Part shown: piece after piece, positions 38,963 through 48,073 of the stretch
How the letters are laid out: each line of letters opens with the position of its first letter
How positions within the stretch are numbered: the first letter of the stretch is position 1
DNA from: Gammaproteobacteria bacterium
GTDB lineage: Bacteria; Pseudomonadota; Gammaproteobacteria; Pseudomonadales; Porticoccaceae
Direction of reading: 5' to 3'
Assembly (NCBI GenBank): GCA_016708925.1
Contig: JADJET010000022.1
Span: 186,001 to 250,000 of the forward strand
Length of the DNA: 64,000 bases
Position numbers and translations under genes: made by a program
The notes under the pieces: model-generated
Database searches by the model: none
The model's input: only the letters and a program-made list of their open reading frames with translations
What the model was told of the DNA's origin: nothing

Positions 38963-39889
38963 ATGACGATTCGATACGACAACCGCGTCGCGGTAGTGAC
39001 CGGCGCCGGCAACGGCCTGGGGCGCAGCCACGCCCTGCTGCTCGCATCACGCGGCGCCAAAGTGGTGGTGAACGATCTGGGCGGCTCGGTGGAAGGCCGC
39101 GGCGGTTCCCATTCGGCGGCCGATGCCGTGGTGGCGGAGATCAAGGCCGCCGGCGGTCAGGCGGTCGCCAACTACGATTCGGTGACCACCCCCGAGGGCG
39201 GCAAGGCGATCATCCAGACCGGCTACGATGCCTTCGGGCGCGTCGACATCCTGATCAACAACGCCGGCAACAACATCCAGAACAGCTTTCGCAAGATGAC
39301 GGTGGAGGAGTTCACCGCCGTGGTGGACGTGCATCTGATGGGCGCCGTGTACTGCACCCGCGCCGCCTGGCAGGGCATGCTGGACCAGCAGTACGGCCGC
39401 GTGGTGATGACCACCTCCGCCGCCGGCCTGTTCGGCGGTCACGGCCTCGGCAACTACGCCGCCGCCAAGATCGCCCTGGTGGGACTGATGAACACGCTGA
39501 AGCTCGAAGGCCGCAACCGCAACATCACGGTCAACTGCATCGCGCCCATGGCGACCACGCGCATGTCGACGGAAGCCATGGACGACAAGACCGGGCCGCT
39601 GCTGCAACCGGAATTCGTGTCCGCCGTGGTCGGGCTGCTGTGCGCCGAGGAGCACACCGGCACCGGCGACATCATCAGCGCCGGCGCGGGCTATTACTCC
39701 AAGATCGGCATCATCGAAGGCGCCGGCGTCTGTTTCGGCGCCGACCAGGCACCCGCGCCGGAAGCCATCGCCGGACGCTGGGCCGAGATCTGCGATCTCA
39801 GCCAGGCGCAGCCCTTCGACGACGCCTTCGGTTCGGTCGCCTACAGCATGCGCAAGGTGTTGCGCGGCCTGAAAGACGCCAAGGGCTGA
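38963..39889 (+). CDS. Short-chain dehydrogenase/reductase, MFE-2 (3R-hydroxyacyl-CoA) type
   Basis: 308 residues from the ATG at 38963. VVTGAGNGLGRSHALLLASR is the NAD-binding segment, followed by VVVNDLGGSVEGRG, ILINNAGNN, the catalytic YAAAK with upstream serine, and NCIAPMA. The insert after the glycine motif, with DLGGS, matches the dehydrogenase unit of peroxisomal multifunctional enzyme type 2 and its bacterial relatives, which oxidise (3R)-hydroxyacyl-CoA. No hydratase domain is attached. Opposite strand to the acyl-CoA dehydrogenase gene; both may act on acyl-CoA. Confidence 0.85.
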   Translation: MTIRYDNRVAVVTGAGNGLGRSHALLLASRGAKVVVNDLGGSVEGRGGSHSAADAVVAEIKAAGGQAVANYDSVTTPEGGKAIIQTGYDAFGRVDILINNAGNNIQNSFRKMTVEEFTAVVDVHLMGAVYCTRAAWQGMLDQQYGRVVMTTSAAGLFGGHGLGNYAAAKIALVGLMNTLKLEGRNRNITVNCIAPMATTRMSTEAMDDKTGPLLQPEFVSAVVGLLCAEEHTGTGDIISAGAGYYSKIGIIEGAGVCFGADQAPAPEAIAGRWAEICDLSQAQPFDDAFGSVAYSMRKVLRGLKDAKG

Positions 39890-40007
39890 TTGCCGGCACC
39901 GTGGACGCTTCCGCGCCAGCGCGGGGGCGTCCTTTCGCGAGGTACCCGTCCTTTCGCGAGCTACCAAAGCCCAGTAGAATTGCCGGCCTTTCCCAGGGCC
40001 CCGCTTG

Positions 40008-41122
40008 ATGAAACCCACCGTCAAACCGGCGAACGCGAATTTTTCCTCCGGGCCTTGCAGCAAGCGGCCCGGTTACGATCTGGCGCAGCTCGATATCAGC
40101 ACCTCGGCCGCTCGCACCGCTCGGCACTGGGCAAGGCCGCCCTGGGGCGCGCCTGTAGCGCTACCGCCGAACTGCTGGGCCTGCCCGACGGCTACCGGGT
40201 GGGCGTGGTGCCCGCCTCGGACACCGGCGCCATGGAGATGGCGCTGTGGTCGCTGCTCGGACCGCGCCCGGTGGATGCCTTCGCCTGGGAATCCTTCGGC
40301 GAGGGCTGGATCACCGACATCGTCAAGCAGCTCAAGCTCGATGCCGTGAACGCCCATACCGCGCCCTACGGCGAGTTGCCGGATCTGGGCCGCGCCGATC
40401 CCCGGCACGACATCGTCTTCACCTGGAACGGCACCACCTCGGGCGTCAAGGTACCCGACGGCGACTGGATCCGTGACGACCGCGAGGGGCTCACCATCTG
40501 CGACGCCACCTCGGCGGTGTTCGCCATGGATCTGCCCTGGCCCAAACTGGATGTCACGACCTTCAGTTGGCAGAAAGTCCTGGGTGGCGAAGGCGCCCAC
40601 GGCATGCTGGTGCTGAGCCCGCGCGCGGTGGAGCGGCTGGAGAACTATCGATCGCCGTGGCCGCTGCCCAAGATCTTCCGCCTCACCTCGGGCGGCAAAC
40701 TGCTCGACGGCGTGTTCAAGGGCGAGACCATCAACACGCCGTCCATGCTGTGCGTGGCCGATTACCTGGATGCCCTCGACTGGGTGCGCGGCCTGGGCGG
40801 CGTCGCCGAAACCATCGCCCGCTCCAACCGCAATCTGGCGGTGCTTGAGCGCTTCGTCGCCGCCAACGACTGGATCCGGTTTCTGGCCGCGACGCCGGAG
40901 ACGCGCTCCAACACCAGCGTCTGCCTGGTGCTGAATCTACCCGAAGCCGGCGTCAAGGCGATGGCCAAATTGCTCGAAGCCGAGGGCGTCGCCCATGACA
41001 TCGGCGCCTACCGCGACGCCCCGGCCGGGCTGCGCATCTGGTGCGGCGCCACCATCGAGACCGCCGACCTCGAAGCCCTGATGCCCTGGCTGGCCTGGGC
41101 CTATCGCGCCAGCAAGGGCTAG
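40008..41122 (+). pseudogene. serC: Phosphoserine aminotransferase, single frameshift
   Basis: The ATG at 40008 opens MKPTVKPANANFSSGPCSKR and PGYDLAQLDIST, then the frame breaks at 40101-40103, where ACCTCGG should be ACCCTCGG; one base restores LGRSHRSALGKAALG and the rest (VVPASDTGAMEMALWSLLG, WESFGEGWITDIVKQ, TFSWQKVLGGEGAHG with the PLP lysine K) to 41122, 371 residues. This is the longer SerC branch also found in alphaproteobacteria. It converts 3-phosphohydroxypyruvate to phosphoserine. serA follows directly. One-base errors elsewhere in this window make a sequencing fault likely. Confidence 0.9.
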
Positions 41123-41200
41123 CCAACCCGACCGGTCCCGTTGCCCCGGCGCGCGGGACATCACCACCGGGACTCAACCTCCGGAACCAAGGGGACACCG

Positions 41201-42370
41201 ATGCTCAGCATTCGCACCTACAACCAGATTTCCAGCAAGGGCCTCGATCGCTTCCCGCGCGACCGCTACCGCATCGGCGGCGATGTGGAAGCGCCGCAGG
41301 GCTACATCCTGCGCAGCCACAAGCTGCACGGCGAAGCCATCCCCGATTCGCTGCTCGCGGTGGCGCGCGCCGGTGCCGGCGTCAACAACATCCCGGTGCC
41401 GGAATACAGCGCGCGCGGCGTGGTGGTGTTCAACACCCCGGGCGCCAATGCCAACGCGGTCAAGGAACTGGTGATCACCGGCATGCTGCTGGCTTCGCGC
41501 GACATTTTCGCGGGGATGAATTACGTCCAGGGGCTCACGGAGATCCGGGACGACGCCGCCATGGCGGCGCTGCTGGAAAAGGAAAAGAGCCGCTTCGCGG
41601 GCGCCGAGATCCTGGGCAAGACCCTGGGCGTGGTCGGGCTCGGCGCCATCGGCGCGGTGGTCGCCAACATGGCGCTCGAACTCGGCATGCGGGTGGTGGG
41701 CTACGATCCCGCGCTGTCGGTGGAGGCGGCCTGGCGGCTGTCGAGCAGCGTCGAGAAGATGGACAGCCTGCAAAGTCTGCTGGCCCGCGCCGACTACGTC
41801 ACCCTGCATGTCCCCGCGATGAGCGCCACCCGCCACATGATCAACAGCGAAACGCTGCGCTCGCTCAAACCCGGCGCGGTCCTGCTGAATTTCGCCCGCG
41901 AGGAAATTGTCGAACCCGGCGCCATCATCGGCGCGCTGGACAGCGGCCAGGTGCGCCGCTTCGTCACCGACTTCCCGGTGCCGGCACTGCTCGGCCGCGA
42001 CAATGTCATCGCCATGCCGCACATCGGCGCCAGTACCGCCGAAGCCGAGGAAAACTGCGCCATCATGGCGGCCGATCAGCTGATGGAGTTCCTCGAACAC
42101 GGCAACATCCGCAACTCGGTCAACTTCCCCACCACCCGCATGGCCCGCAACGGCGGCTACCGGCTGACCTTCTGCAACGCCAATGTCCCCAAGGTGCTGG
42201 GCAAGGTGCTGGCCGTGATCGCCGACTGCAACAACAATGTGCTGGATCTGGTGAATCAGAGCCGCGACGACATCGCCTACAACATCATCGATGTGGAGCA
42301 GGCGCCCGACGAATGCACAATGGACCAGATCGCCGCCATCGAAGGCGTGATCCGGGTGCGCCAACTGTAA
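41201..42370 (+). CDS. serA: D-3-phosphoglycerate dehydrogenase
   Basis: 389 residues from MLSIRTYNQISSKGLDRFPR at 41201, after an AAGGGGA ribosome site; the frame is open upstream. Substrate and catalytic sites are present in order: NIPVPEYSARGVVVFNTPG, LGVVGLGAIGAVVANMALEL for NAD, the RSLKPGAVLLNFARE arginine region and the catalytic histidine in MPHIGASTAEAEENC. An ACT-like domain (about 315-389) forms the end. The reaction is the first step of serine biosynthesis. It follows serC with 78 bases between, a clear serCA operon. Confidence 0.95.
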   Translation: MLSIRTYNQISSKGLDRFPRDRYRIGGDVEAPQGYILRSHKLHGEAIPDSLLAVARAGAGVNNIPVPEYSARGVVVFNTPGANANAVKELVITGMLLASRDIFAGMNYVQGLTEIRDDAAMAALLEKEKSRFAGAEILGKTLGVVGLGAIGAVVANMALELGMRVVGYDPALSVEAAWRLSSSVEKMDSLQSLLARADYVTLHVPAMSATRHMINSETLRSLKPGAVLLNFAREEIVEPGAIIGALDSGQVRRFVTDFPVPALLGRDNVIAMPHIGASTAEAEENCAIMAADQLMEFLEHGNIRNSVNFPTTRMARNGGYRLTFCNANVPKVLGKVLAVIADCNNNVLDLVNQSRDDIAYNIIDVEQAPDECTMDQIAAIEGVIRVRQL

Positions 42371-42380
42371 ATCGCACGCC

Positions 42381-42409
42381 AAAAAAAAGCGGCATCGGGT
42401 GATGCCGCT
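42381..42409 (-). terminator. Rho-independent terminator of unit 1
   Basis: AGCGGCATC and GATGCCGCT pair as a 9-bp stem with loop ACCC, followed on the minus strand by eight T. It ends ten bases from the serA stop, so it may also insulate the convergent transcripts. Confidence 0.85.
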
Positions 42410-42533
42410 CAAAGGCTGAACCGGGAGAGCCTAGAGGGGGAGGATCCCGGTCGTTTTCAACACAACAAGAGGATTGACTTGCACGGGATGGGACCCGGGC
42501 AGGATCAGAAAAGTTCACACCCACGCCAAAAAT
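42381..42533 (-). ncRNA. Candidate small RNA, unit 1 of a tandem pair
   Basis: Read on the minus strand, 42533 to 42381. It shares most of its length with unit 2 (42631-42783), exactly 250 bases away, while the DNA between the units is unrelated. A common head (GGGTGTGAACTTT, then GATCCTGCCCGGGT) is followed by an identical CAATCCTCTTGTTGTGTTGA box, a stem CCGGGA/TCCCGG (42445-42450 with 42421-42426) around a C-rich 18-base loop containing CCTCCCCCTCT, and a terminator hairpin. In unit 2 the stem is CCGGGG/CCCCGG, a compensating change on both sides. Substitutions fall at all codon positions, so it is not a peptide gene. Function unknown; pairing of the C-rich loop with ribosome-binding sites is a guess. 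Confidence 0.55.
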
Positions 42534-42584
42534 TTTTTCGGCCGCCCCCAAGCCTTGCCACAGGGTCGGTACGCATCTGCTCTC

Positions 42585-42608
42585 CCGGCAGTTTTTCAAC
42601 AAGCTGCC
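42585..42608 (+). repeat. Dispersed repeat copy in the sRNA spacer
   Basis: CCGGCAGTTTTTCAACAAGC, then TGCC, belongs to the same family as copies at 9203, 36679 and 37361. Confidence 0.5.
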
Positions 42609-42629
42609 AGCCCCAACCCGAACATGGGC

Positions 42630-42659
42630 AAAAAAAAAGCGGCATCGGGTGATGCCGCT
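42630..42659 (-). terminator. Rho-independent terminator of unit 2
   Basis: Same hairpin as in unit 1 (AGCGGCATC, loop ACCC, GATGCCGCT), followed by nine T on the minus strand. Confidence 0.85.
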
Positions 42660-42783
42660 TAAAGGTTGGACCGGGGTAACCAAGAGGGGGTGGGCCCCGG
42701 CCATTCTCAACACAACAAGAGGATTGACGTGCACGGAATGAGACCCGGGCAGGATCGGTAAAGTTCACACCCTCGCCAAAAAA
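42631..42783 (-). ncRNA. Candidate small RNA, unit 2 of a tandem pair
   Basis: Read on the minus strand, 42783 to 42631; homologous throughout to unit 1. Both copies start after an AAATTTTTTGGCG-like tract, which is conserved and may hold promoter elements. The stem CCGGGG/CCCCGG (42695-42700 with 42671-42676) has changed in both arms compared with unit 1, and its loop reads CCACCCCCTCTT where unit 1 has CCTCCCCCTCTA. The downstream hairpin and T tract are identical. Tandem, nearly identical sRNA genes are known in other bacteria (for example PrrF1/PrrF2), but I do not recognise this sequence. Confidence 0.55.
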
Positions 42784-43080
42784 TTTCCGGTTATCCAGCC
42801 CGCTCCGGCAACCGCTGCCATCAACACCCGACACCAACGCCCGATACCGGTAGTCGGCAGCGCGCGCGCCTCGCTCAAGCGACACCAGCGGCGATTACCA
42901 GAAGAGCCTGGTGCGTTCCCGGAAGCAAATTGCAAGCGATGACCCGGGATGATTCAATGCATCATCCCGGGCAGGCGCCACCGGCGCCCTGTTTTCACAA
43001 CTCGGCGGCCACCACAACAATAAACCCGGTTGTGCTTCAGCAGACGCAATACCCAACCGTTCCGATACGAGGCGTACGCC
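42784..43080. other. Intergenic region upstream of the cupin gene
   Basis: No ORF recognised. The minus strand must hold the promoter of sRNA unit 2, and the plus strand that of the cupin gene. Near 42947 TGATTCAATGCATCATCCCG includes TGATTCAATGCATCA, an imperfect palindrome centred on a NsiI-like ATGCAT. Confidence 0.4.
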
Positions 43081-43551
43081 ATGACCAGTTCAAACGCATT
43101 AACGCTCGATCCCGAGACCAATGACGCTGCCGGTGAATGGATGCACTTTGGCGCGGACCCCCGTTTCGATTATCCCATCGATTATTCGATCAAGATTTTA
43201 GGCGCCTGCGCCGCCACCGGGACCGTCGATTTCCTGGGCAAGTGGGCGCCCAACTCCTACTGCCATTTTCACAAGCACCTGGGTAACACGACCTCGCTGG
43301 TCCTGGAAGGCGAGCACCACACGGTCGAAACCGTCGCCGGTGAATCGATCCACAAAGTGCGTCCGGCAGGCGATTACGCGCAAAAACCCGGCGGCGACGT
43401 CCACATGGAGTTCGCCGGCCCCCAGGGCTCGGTGGTGTTCTTCAGCATGCAGGCCGTGGACGGCAAATTGTTCGAGGTACTGGGCAGGGCGGAGCGGGTA
43501 TTGAATGTCACGACCTTTGAAGATTTTCTCGCCGGGAATATGCCGCGCTGA
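43081..43551 (+). CDS. Cupin-fold protein, ChrR-like
   Basis: 156 residues from the ATG at 43081. A single small beta barrel: WAPNSYCHFHKHLGNTTSLV and LEGEHHTVE give the first cupin motif with H-x-H, and GGDVHMEFAGPQGSVVFFSM the second. Anti-sigma ChrR ends and many small dioxygenase-like proteins have this fold; the N-terminal zinc-binding half of ChrR is missing. The function is not assigned. The CoA transferase gene starts 126 bases after it, so they may form an operon. Confidence 0.7.
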   Translation: MTSSNALTLDPETNDAAGEWMHFGADPRFDYPIDYSIKILGACAATGTVDFLGKWAPNSYCHFHKHLGNTTSLVLEGEHHTVETVAGESIHKVRPAGDYAQKPGGDVHMEFAGPQGSVVFFSMQAVDGKLFEVLGRAERVLNVTTFEDFLAGNMPR

Positions 43552-43676
43552 CCAAGGTGCCGGAAAATGTGGCAAAGTCGTGGCAAGCGGCACATATCAA
43601 ACAGACAGGCAAGGAACCGACCACCGCGAATCCAACGACCATCCCGATCTATAACCATAACAAAGAACGCAGCAAC

Positions 43677-44900
43677 ATGACCGTAAAGCGGATATTGGCA
43701 AACTGCAAGGTTCTGGATTTCACCCATGCGCTGGCCGGACCTACCACCACGCGCCTCATGGCGGAAATGGGCGCGGACATCATCAAGGTGGAACTCGCGC
43801 CGCGTGGCGACATGACACGCGCCATGGCGTACAACAAAAACGGCCGCAGCGGCTATTTCATTCAACAGAATCGCGGCAAAAAAAGCCTGTGCCTGGATAT
43901 GCGCAAATCCGCGTCGGTGGACATCATCAAAAAACTGGTCGCCGACACCGATGTGCTGATCGAAAATTATTCGCCCGGCGTTATCGCGGATATGGGCCTG
44001 GGTTGGGATGTGGTGAAAGACATCAATCCGCAATTGATTTTTTGCTCGATCTCGGCGTTTGGTCAAACCGGACCGCTGTCACATCTGCCGGGTTTCGATT
44101 ACATGGGGCAGGCCTATGCGGGCGTGACCAGCCTGATGGGTTATCCCCAGGAAGCGCCGATCATGCCGGCGATCTCCATCGGCGACGTCAACACCGGCGT
44201 GCACGCCCTGGCCGCGATCAACGGCGCGCTGTTTTATCGCTCCCAGGGTGGCGGTGGCCAATATATCGATTGCTCGCTGCTGGACAGCTACTTTCACTGC
44301 CATGACCTGAGCGTTCAGCTCTACAGCAATTCCAACGGCAAAATGCAGCCGACACGCAATGGCCGGCACCACCCGGCGGTCGCGCCCGACGGCATTTATC
44401 GCGGCAGGGATTCCTGCATGTTCGTGATCGCGGTGACGGCCAAACAGTGGAAGGCGCTGTGTCGGGTGATGGATCGTGCCGATATGCTGACGGACTCGCG
44501 TTTCAGAACCAATGCGGATCGCGTCGCCAATCTGGCCGCATTGATTGAAATCATCGAGGGCTGGATTCAGTCCATGCCCAGCGACACTGCCGCGCGCGAA
44601 GCGCTCGAAGCAGCGCGCGTGCCGGTGGCACCGGTGCTGACGCCGGGCGAGGCGATGCAGCACCCGCATCTGATCGAGCGCGGCACCGTGCGCACCATCA
44701 GCGATCGCGGCATGGGCGAGTTTCAGATACCGGGCATGCCGTTACGCTTCTCCGAGTGCCCGGAACTCCTCACCCTGGAAGCGCCCTATCTGGGCGAGCA
44801 CAACGCCAGCATATTGCGCGAGCGGCTGGCGATGAGCGAGGCGGAAATCCGGGCACTGGTGGCGAATGAAGTGCTGCATGGGGAGGCGGTTCCCGGTTGA
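43677..44900 (+). CDS. CaiB/BaiF family class III CoA-transferase
   Basis: 407 residues from the ATG at 43677; the ORF is open 40 codons further upstream. The family signature runs from VLDFTHALAGPTTTRLMAEM and GADIIKVE to NRGKKSLCLDM, with the catalytic aspartate in IGDVNTGVHALAAINGAL and a late RVPVAPVLTPGEAMQHPHL. Class III enzymes move CoA between carboxylic acids without a ping-pong glutamate. The substrate is not predictable; neighbours in this 37-45 kb block (acyl-CoA dehydrogenase, SDR) suggest catabolism of an acyl chain. Confidence 0.88.
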   Translation: MTVKRILANCKVLDFTHALAGPTTTRLMAEMGADIIKVELAPRGDMTRAMAYNKNGRSGYFIQQNRGKKSLCLDMRKSASVDIIKKLVADTDVLIENYSPGVIADMGLGWDVVKDINPQLIFCSISAFGQTGPLSHLPGFDYMGQAYAGVTSLMGYPQEAPIMPAISIGDVNTGVHALAAINGALFYRSQGGGGQYIDCSLLDSYFHCHDLSVQLYSNSNGKMQPTRNGRHHPAVAPDGIYRGRDSCMFVIAVTAKQWKALCRVMDRADMLTDSRFRTNADRVANLAALIEIIEGWIQSMPSDTAAREALEAARVPVAPVLTPGEAMQHPHLIERGTVRTISDRGMGEFQIPGMPLRFSECPELLTLEAPYLGEHNASILRERLAMSEAEIRALVANEVLHGEAVPG

Positions 44901-45008
44901 GCCTGTTGTGAACAAATCCGCCATCCATGCGACCAGCTCATGACGCACCGCGGACGGAATCAAGTTATTTCGGCGCATTCAGTCCAGGGGCACTCTGAAT
45001 AATCGTCA

Positions 45009-45250
45009 TGCCCGCGCAGAAGGCGGTGTGAAACGACATCGGGTGGGTAAGCGCAGGGCACCCACCGAAAAACCACGTTCCGACGTCAGAAGTGGCGCCG
45101 CGATCACGGCGGATGCGCTCCGCTTATCCGCCCTACGCATGGAGATGCCCCGTGTGGGCACGACCTATCGGCCGTTGTCCACCCTGCGCCGGGTGTTTCC
45201 GGCATTTCTGCCGTCTGTGGGCTTTTCACACAGCCTTCTGCGCGGGAACG
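45009..45250. repeat. MITE-like palindromic repeat element, copy 2
   Basis: Opposed copies of the motif CCCGCGCAGAAGGC..GTGTGAAA lie at about 45011-45034 and 45215-45246, as in the element at 38619. Interior palindromic fragments (GGGTGGGTAAGCGCAGG, CGCTTATCCGCCCTAC, CCACCCTGCGC) fit the same family. The rest of the 377-bp gap between the CoA-transferase and the restriction enzyme gene holds nothing else recognised. Confidence 0.55.
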
Positions 45251-45277
45251 ACGATGGCGGAGTTATTCGGACTATCC

Positions 45278-48061
45278 CTACGTCGGTCGAGGTATGTGCT
45301 TTCGCGTCGCCGGCTGGCGGGTTTTCTTCGCCGTTGTCGCCGGCAGCAGACTGGTGAGGCGCTGGTACAGCTCGAACAGAAACGCCACGCGCTCGGCGTC
45401 CGAGGCGTAGCTTTTCTTGCCGCCGCTCGGCACATAGGCTGCGTCCACCGCACGGTCGAGCGCCTGATGCGCTCGCACCAGTTCCAGCGGCATGGTGTGC
45501 GGGTCGTAGAGATCGGCCAGCGAGGAATCCGGAAATCCGGCGCGGGCATCGAGCACGCCCTGCGCGGCGGTTTCGATGGCGGCCTTGTGTTTGTCGGTGG
45601 CATCTACCGGCCAGGGGAAGTTGTTGTAGACGATGCCCGCCGAGTAGCGGAAGTCGCTCTTGAGCCGTCCCCCAACGGATCGCAGCCAAGCGTTGTGCAT
45701 CACGCTAGTCATGACACCAAAGTGATATATCGACGCGCCATCCATATACAACACAGAGTTGGTTACGACCACGTCTCTGACAAACCCCATCGGGAAATAG
45801 TAACGACGTTCAGAGCCTGTCTTGGGAATCAATAGATACTCAGTGGGAATATACGTTTCGCGAAAAAGCCATGGCGTGAGCGCGAATTTTTGTGACGACT
45901 TGCTCGCCTCCCGGAAAGCCCTTACCTTAGCAATCAGAGCCAAAACTCGCGGCATAGCTCGCAACTGTGCAGGCGTTATCTGAGATAACCACAAGCAATA
46001 GTTCCTTTCTCCATTAAGGTAATCGTTACCTGTCACCCATCGCTTGAACCATATGGATGATGCGGGCTCGTCAGCGACGAATGTTTCAAATTCTTTCTCG
46101 TTGAATGCCAAGATGCCGTTATCAAGCGGCGTAATTCCCTCTACCAAGCTGGGGACATTACAGATGGGCTTCGAGCGGCGCGCCAATACAATGTCAGGCG
46201 CATCCACCAAATAGGGATTTATGTTTTTGGCGGATCGCGCAACAGGATCGCTATCCTTATCCGAGTATTCGTAGAGAGTATTTCGCTGATCCGCTGAAGC
46301 ACAAAGGCCAATTATCACGCAATGTACCGCAGCCACCCCTTTTGCGTCATTGCTCCACCTGAAGGTTCTGTGCGCGAAGTTGATGTGCATTCCCTGCGCG
46401 AGCATCCAGCTCCAAAGCACCCCTACTTGCTCGCCTTGACAAATGCTATTGGTAGAAACAAAACCCACACGAATATTTCGATTAACCCCTATGTATCGAG
46501 CCGCCAAGACGTACCACGCTGCAACAAAATCCAGGACTCCAGCCCCTGGAAGGTCTTGCATCACCGGCTGAAAGTCAGCCTTTTGCTCATGTGTCTGCTC
46601 TTTTTTCCCCACGAACGGCGGATTGCCCAGGATGTAACGCAACCGCTCGCGCGGCACCACCGTGTCCCAGTCGAGCCGCAGCGCATTGCCGTGCACGATA
46701 TGCGGACTGGTGGTGAGCGGGATACGCACGAAGTACAGCCCGAATTCCTCGCTGACTTTCAAATTCATCTGGTGGTCCATCAACCAGAGCGCGACCTGGG
46801 CGATCTGCGCGGGAAATTCCTCGATCTCGATGCCGTAAAACTGATCGACGCCGACGGAAAGAAAGCCGTGCAGATCCAGCCCGAGGCTGCCGCTGCGCGC
46901 GTCGCCGGTGCTGGCGCGCAGCACGTCGAGCTCCAGCAGGCGCAGCTCGCGGTAGGCCACCACCAGAAAATTGCCGCAGCCGCAAGCGGGATCGAGAAAG
47001 GTCAGCCCGCGCAATTTCTTGTGGAACTCGAACAGCCGGTTGCGGTTGTTTTTGACTTTTTCGAACTCGGCGCGCAGTTCGTCCAGAAACAGCGGACCGA
47101 TCAGCTTGAGGATGTTCTTCTCGCTGGTGTAGTGCGCGCCCAGGTTGCGGCGCGCCTTGGCGTCCATGATCGACTGGAACAGCGCGCCGAAAATCGCCGG
47201 GCTGATCTGGCTCCAGTCGAGCGCGCAGGCATCGAGCAGGGCTTCGCGCATGGCGCGGTCGAAATCGGCGACCGGCAGGATTTCCTCGAACAACTTGCCG
47301 TTGACATAGGGAAAGGCCGCGAGCTGTTCGTCCAGGGCCGTGCTGCGCTTTTCGACAGGTGTGTTGAGCACCTGGAAAAACTGCGCGAGCAGCGCGCCGA
47401 GATTGCTGCCGTCCTCGGCGGTGCGGTTTTCGACCCAGTCCTGAAACGCCTTGCGCGGCTGGAAGATGCCGGTGTCCTCGGCAAACAGGCAGAACAGCAG
47501 GCGCACCAGCAGCAGCTCCAGCGGATGGCCCGCGTAGCCGCTGGCCTTGAGGCGGTCGTGCAGGCGGCCCATGCGTTCGGCGGCGCGGCGGTTGACGGGA
47601 TCTTCCGGCGCGAGCGTCTGGGTGGCGTAGCCGGCGATGAAGGCGAACAGGCCGACGCGCTTGTGGAGTTCCGCCAGCGGGAATTCCTGCGCGGTGCCGG
47701 TTTCAAGATCGTGCAGACGCATGCGCGCGAAGTCGGACACCAGCACATAGCGCGGCAACTCGCGTTCGATGATGCCGGGAAAATAATCCAGCGCCTGCTG
47801 GTAGGCGCGGTCGAGACTCTTGCCGCGCGACTTGTGTTCGGCGATCAACATGCCCTTCCAGAACAGGTCGATCTCGCCACGGCGGTTGCCGAGCTTTTGG
47901 GCCGGCTCCTCGAAACTGGCGACGCGCCGTCGCGAGATGCCGAAAATATCGAAAAACTGGTTCCAGAAGGTCTGCGCCTCGGCGGTTTCGCGCGACTCAT
48001 CCGCCCATTCGCGCGAGAACGCCAATGCGCGGTCCTTGATTTCGTTCCAGCTCAGCGGCAT
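45278..48061 (-). CDS. MmeI-like type IIG restriction-modification enzyme
   Basis: 927 residues, close to MmeI. A PD-(D/E)XK nuclease lies at the N-terminus: D65 in EIDLFWKG and E75-x-K77 in AEHKS. A helical linker follows, then an N6-adenine methyltransferase with DPACGCGNFLVVAYRELR (motif I, near 360) and NPPFVG (motif IV, near 475), then a target-recognition domain to the end. Enzymes of this type combine cutting, methylation and recognition in one chain and methylate one strand. Only the catalytic domains can be identified; the recognition sequence cannot. A toxin-antitoxin pair lies just upstream on the same strand. Confidence 0.88.
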   Translation of the reverse strand: MPLSWNEIKDRALAFSREWADESRETAEAQTFWNQFFDIFGISRRRVASFEEPAQKLGNRRGEIDLFWKGMLIAEHKSRGKSLDRAYQQALDYFPGIIERELPRYVLVSDFARMRLHDLETGTAQEFPLAELHKRVGLFAFIAGYATQTLAPEDPVNRRAAERMGRLHDRLKASGYAGHPLELLLVRLLFCLFAEDTGIFQPRKAFQDWVENRTAEDGSNLGALLAQFFQVLNTPVEKRSTALDEQLAAFPYVNGKLFEEILPVADFDRAMREALLDACALDWSQISPAIFGALFQSIMDAKARRNLGAHYTSEKNILKLIGPLFLDELRAEFEKVKNNRNRLFEFHKKLRGLTFLDPACGCGNFLVVAYRELRLLELDVLRASTGDARSGSLGLDLHGFLSVGVDQFYGIEIEEFPAQIAQVALWLMDHQMNLKVSEEFGLYFVRIPLTTSPHIVHGNALRLDWDTVVPRERLRYILGNPPFVGKKEQTHEQKADFQPVMQDLPGAGVLDFVAAWYVLAARYIGVNRNIRVGFVSTNSICQGEQVGVLWSWMLAQGMHINFAHRTFRWSNDAKGVAAVHCVIIGLCASADQRNTLYEYSDKDSDPVARSAKNINPYLVDAPDIVLARRSKPICNVPSLVEGITPLDNGILAFNEKEFETFVADEPASSIWFKRWVTGNDYLNGERNYCLWLSQITPAQLRAMPRVLALIAKVRAFREASKSSQKFALTPWLFRETYIPTEYLLIPKTGSERRYYFPMGFVRDVVVTNSVLYMDGASIYHFGVMTSVMHNAWLRSVGGRLKSDFRYSAGIVYNNFPWPVDATDKHKAAIETAAQGVLDARAGFPDSSLADLYDPHTMPLELVRAHQALDRAVDAAYVPSGGKKSYASDAERVAFLFELYQRLTSLLPATTAKKTRQPATRKHIPRPT

Positions 48062-48073
48062 GCAGGACTTCCT

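Noticed and set aside
42285..42885. Two similar short proteins encoded by the tandem units
   Set aside because: Differences between the copies change most residues, and the conserved parts are hairpins and a terminator, so RNA is a better reading than peptide.
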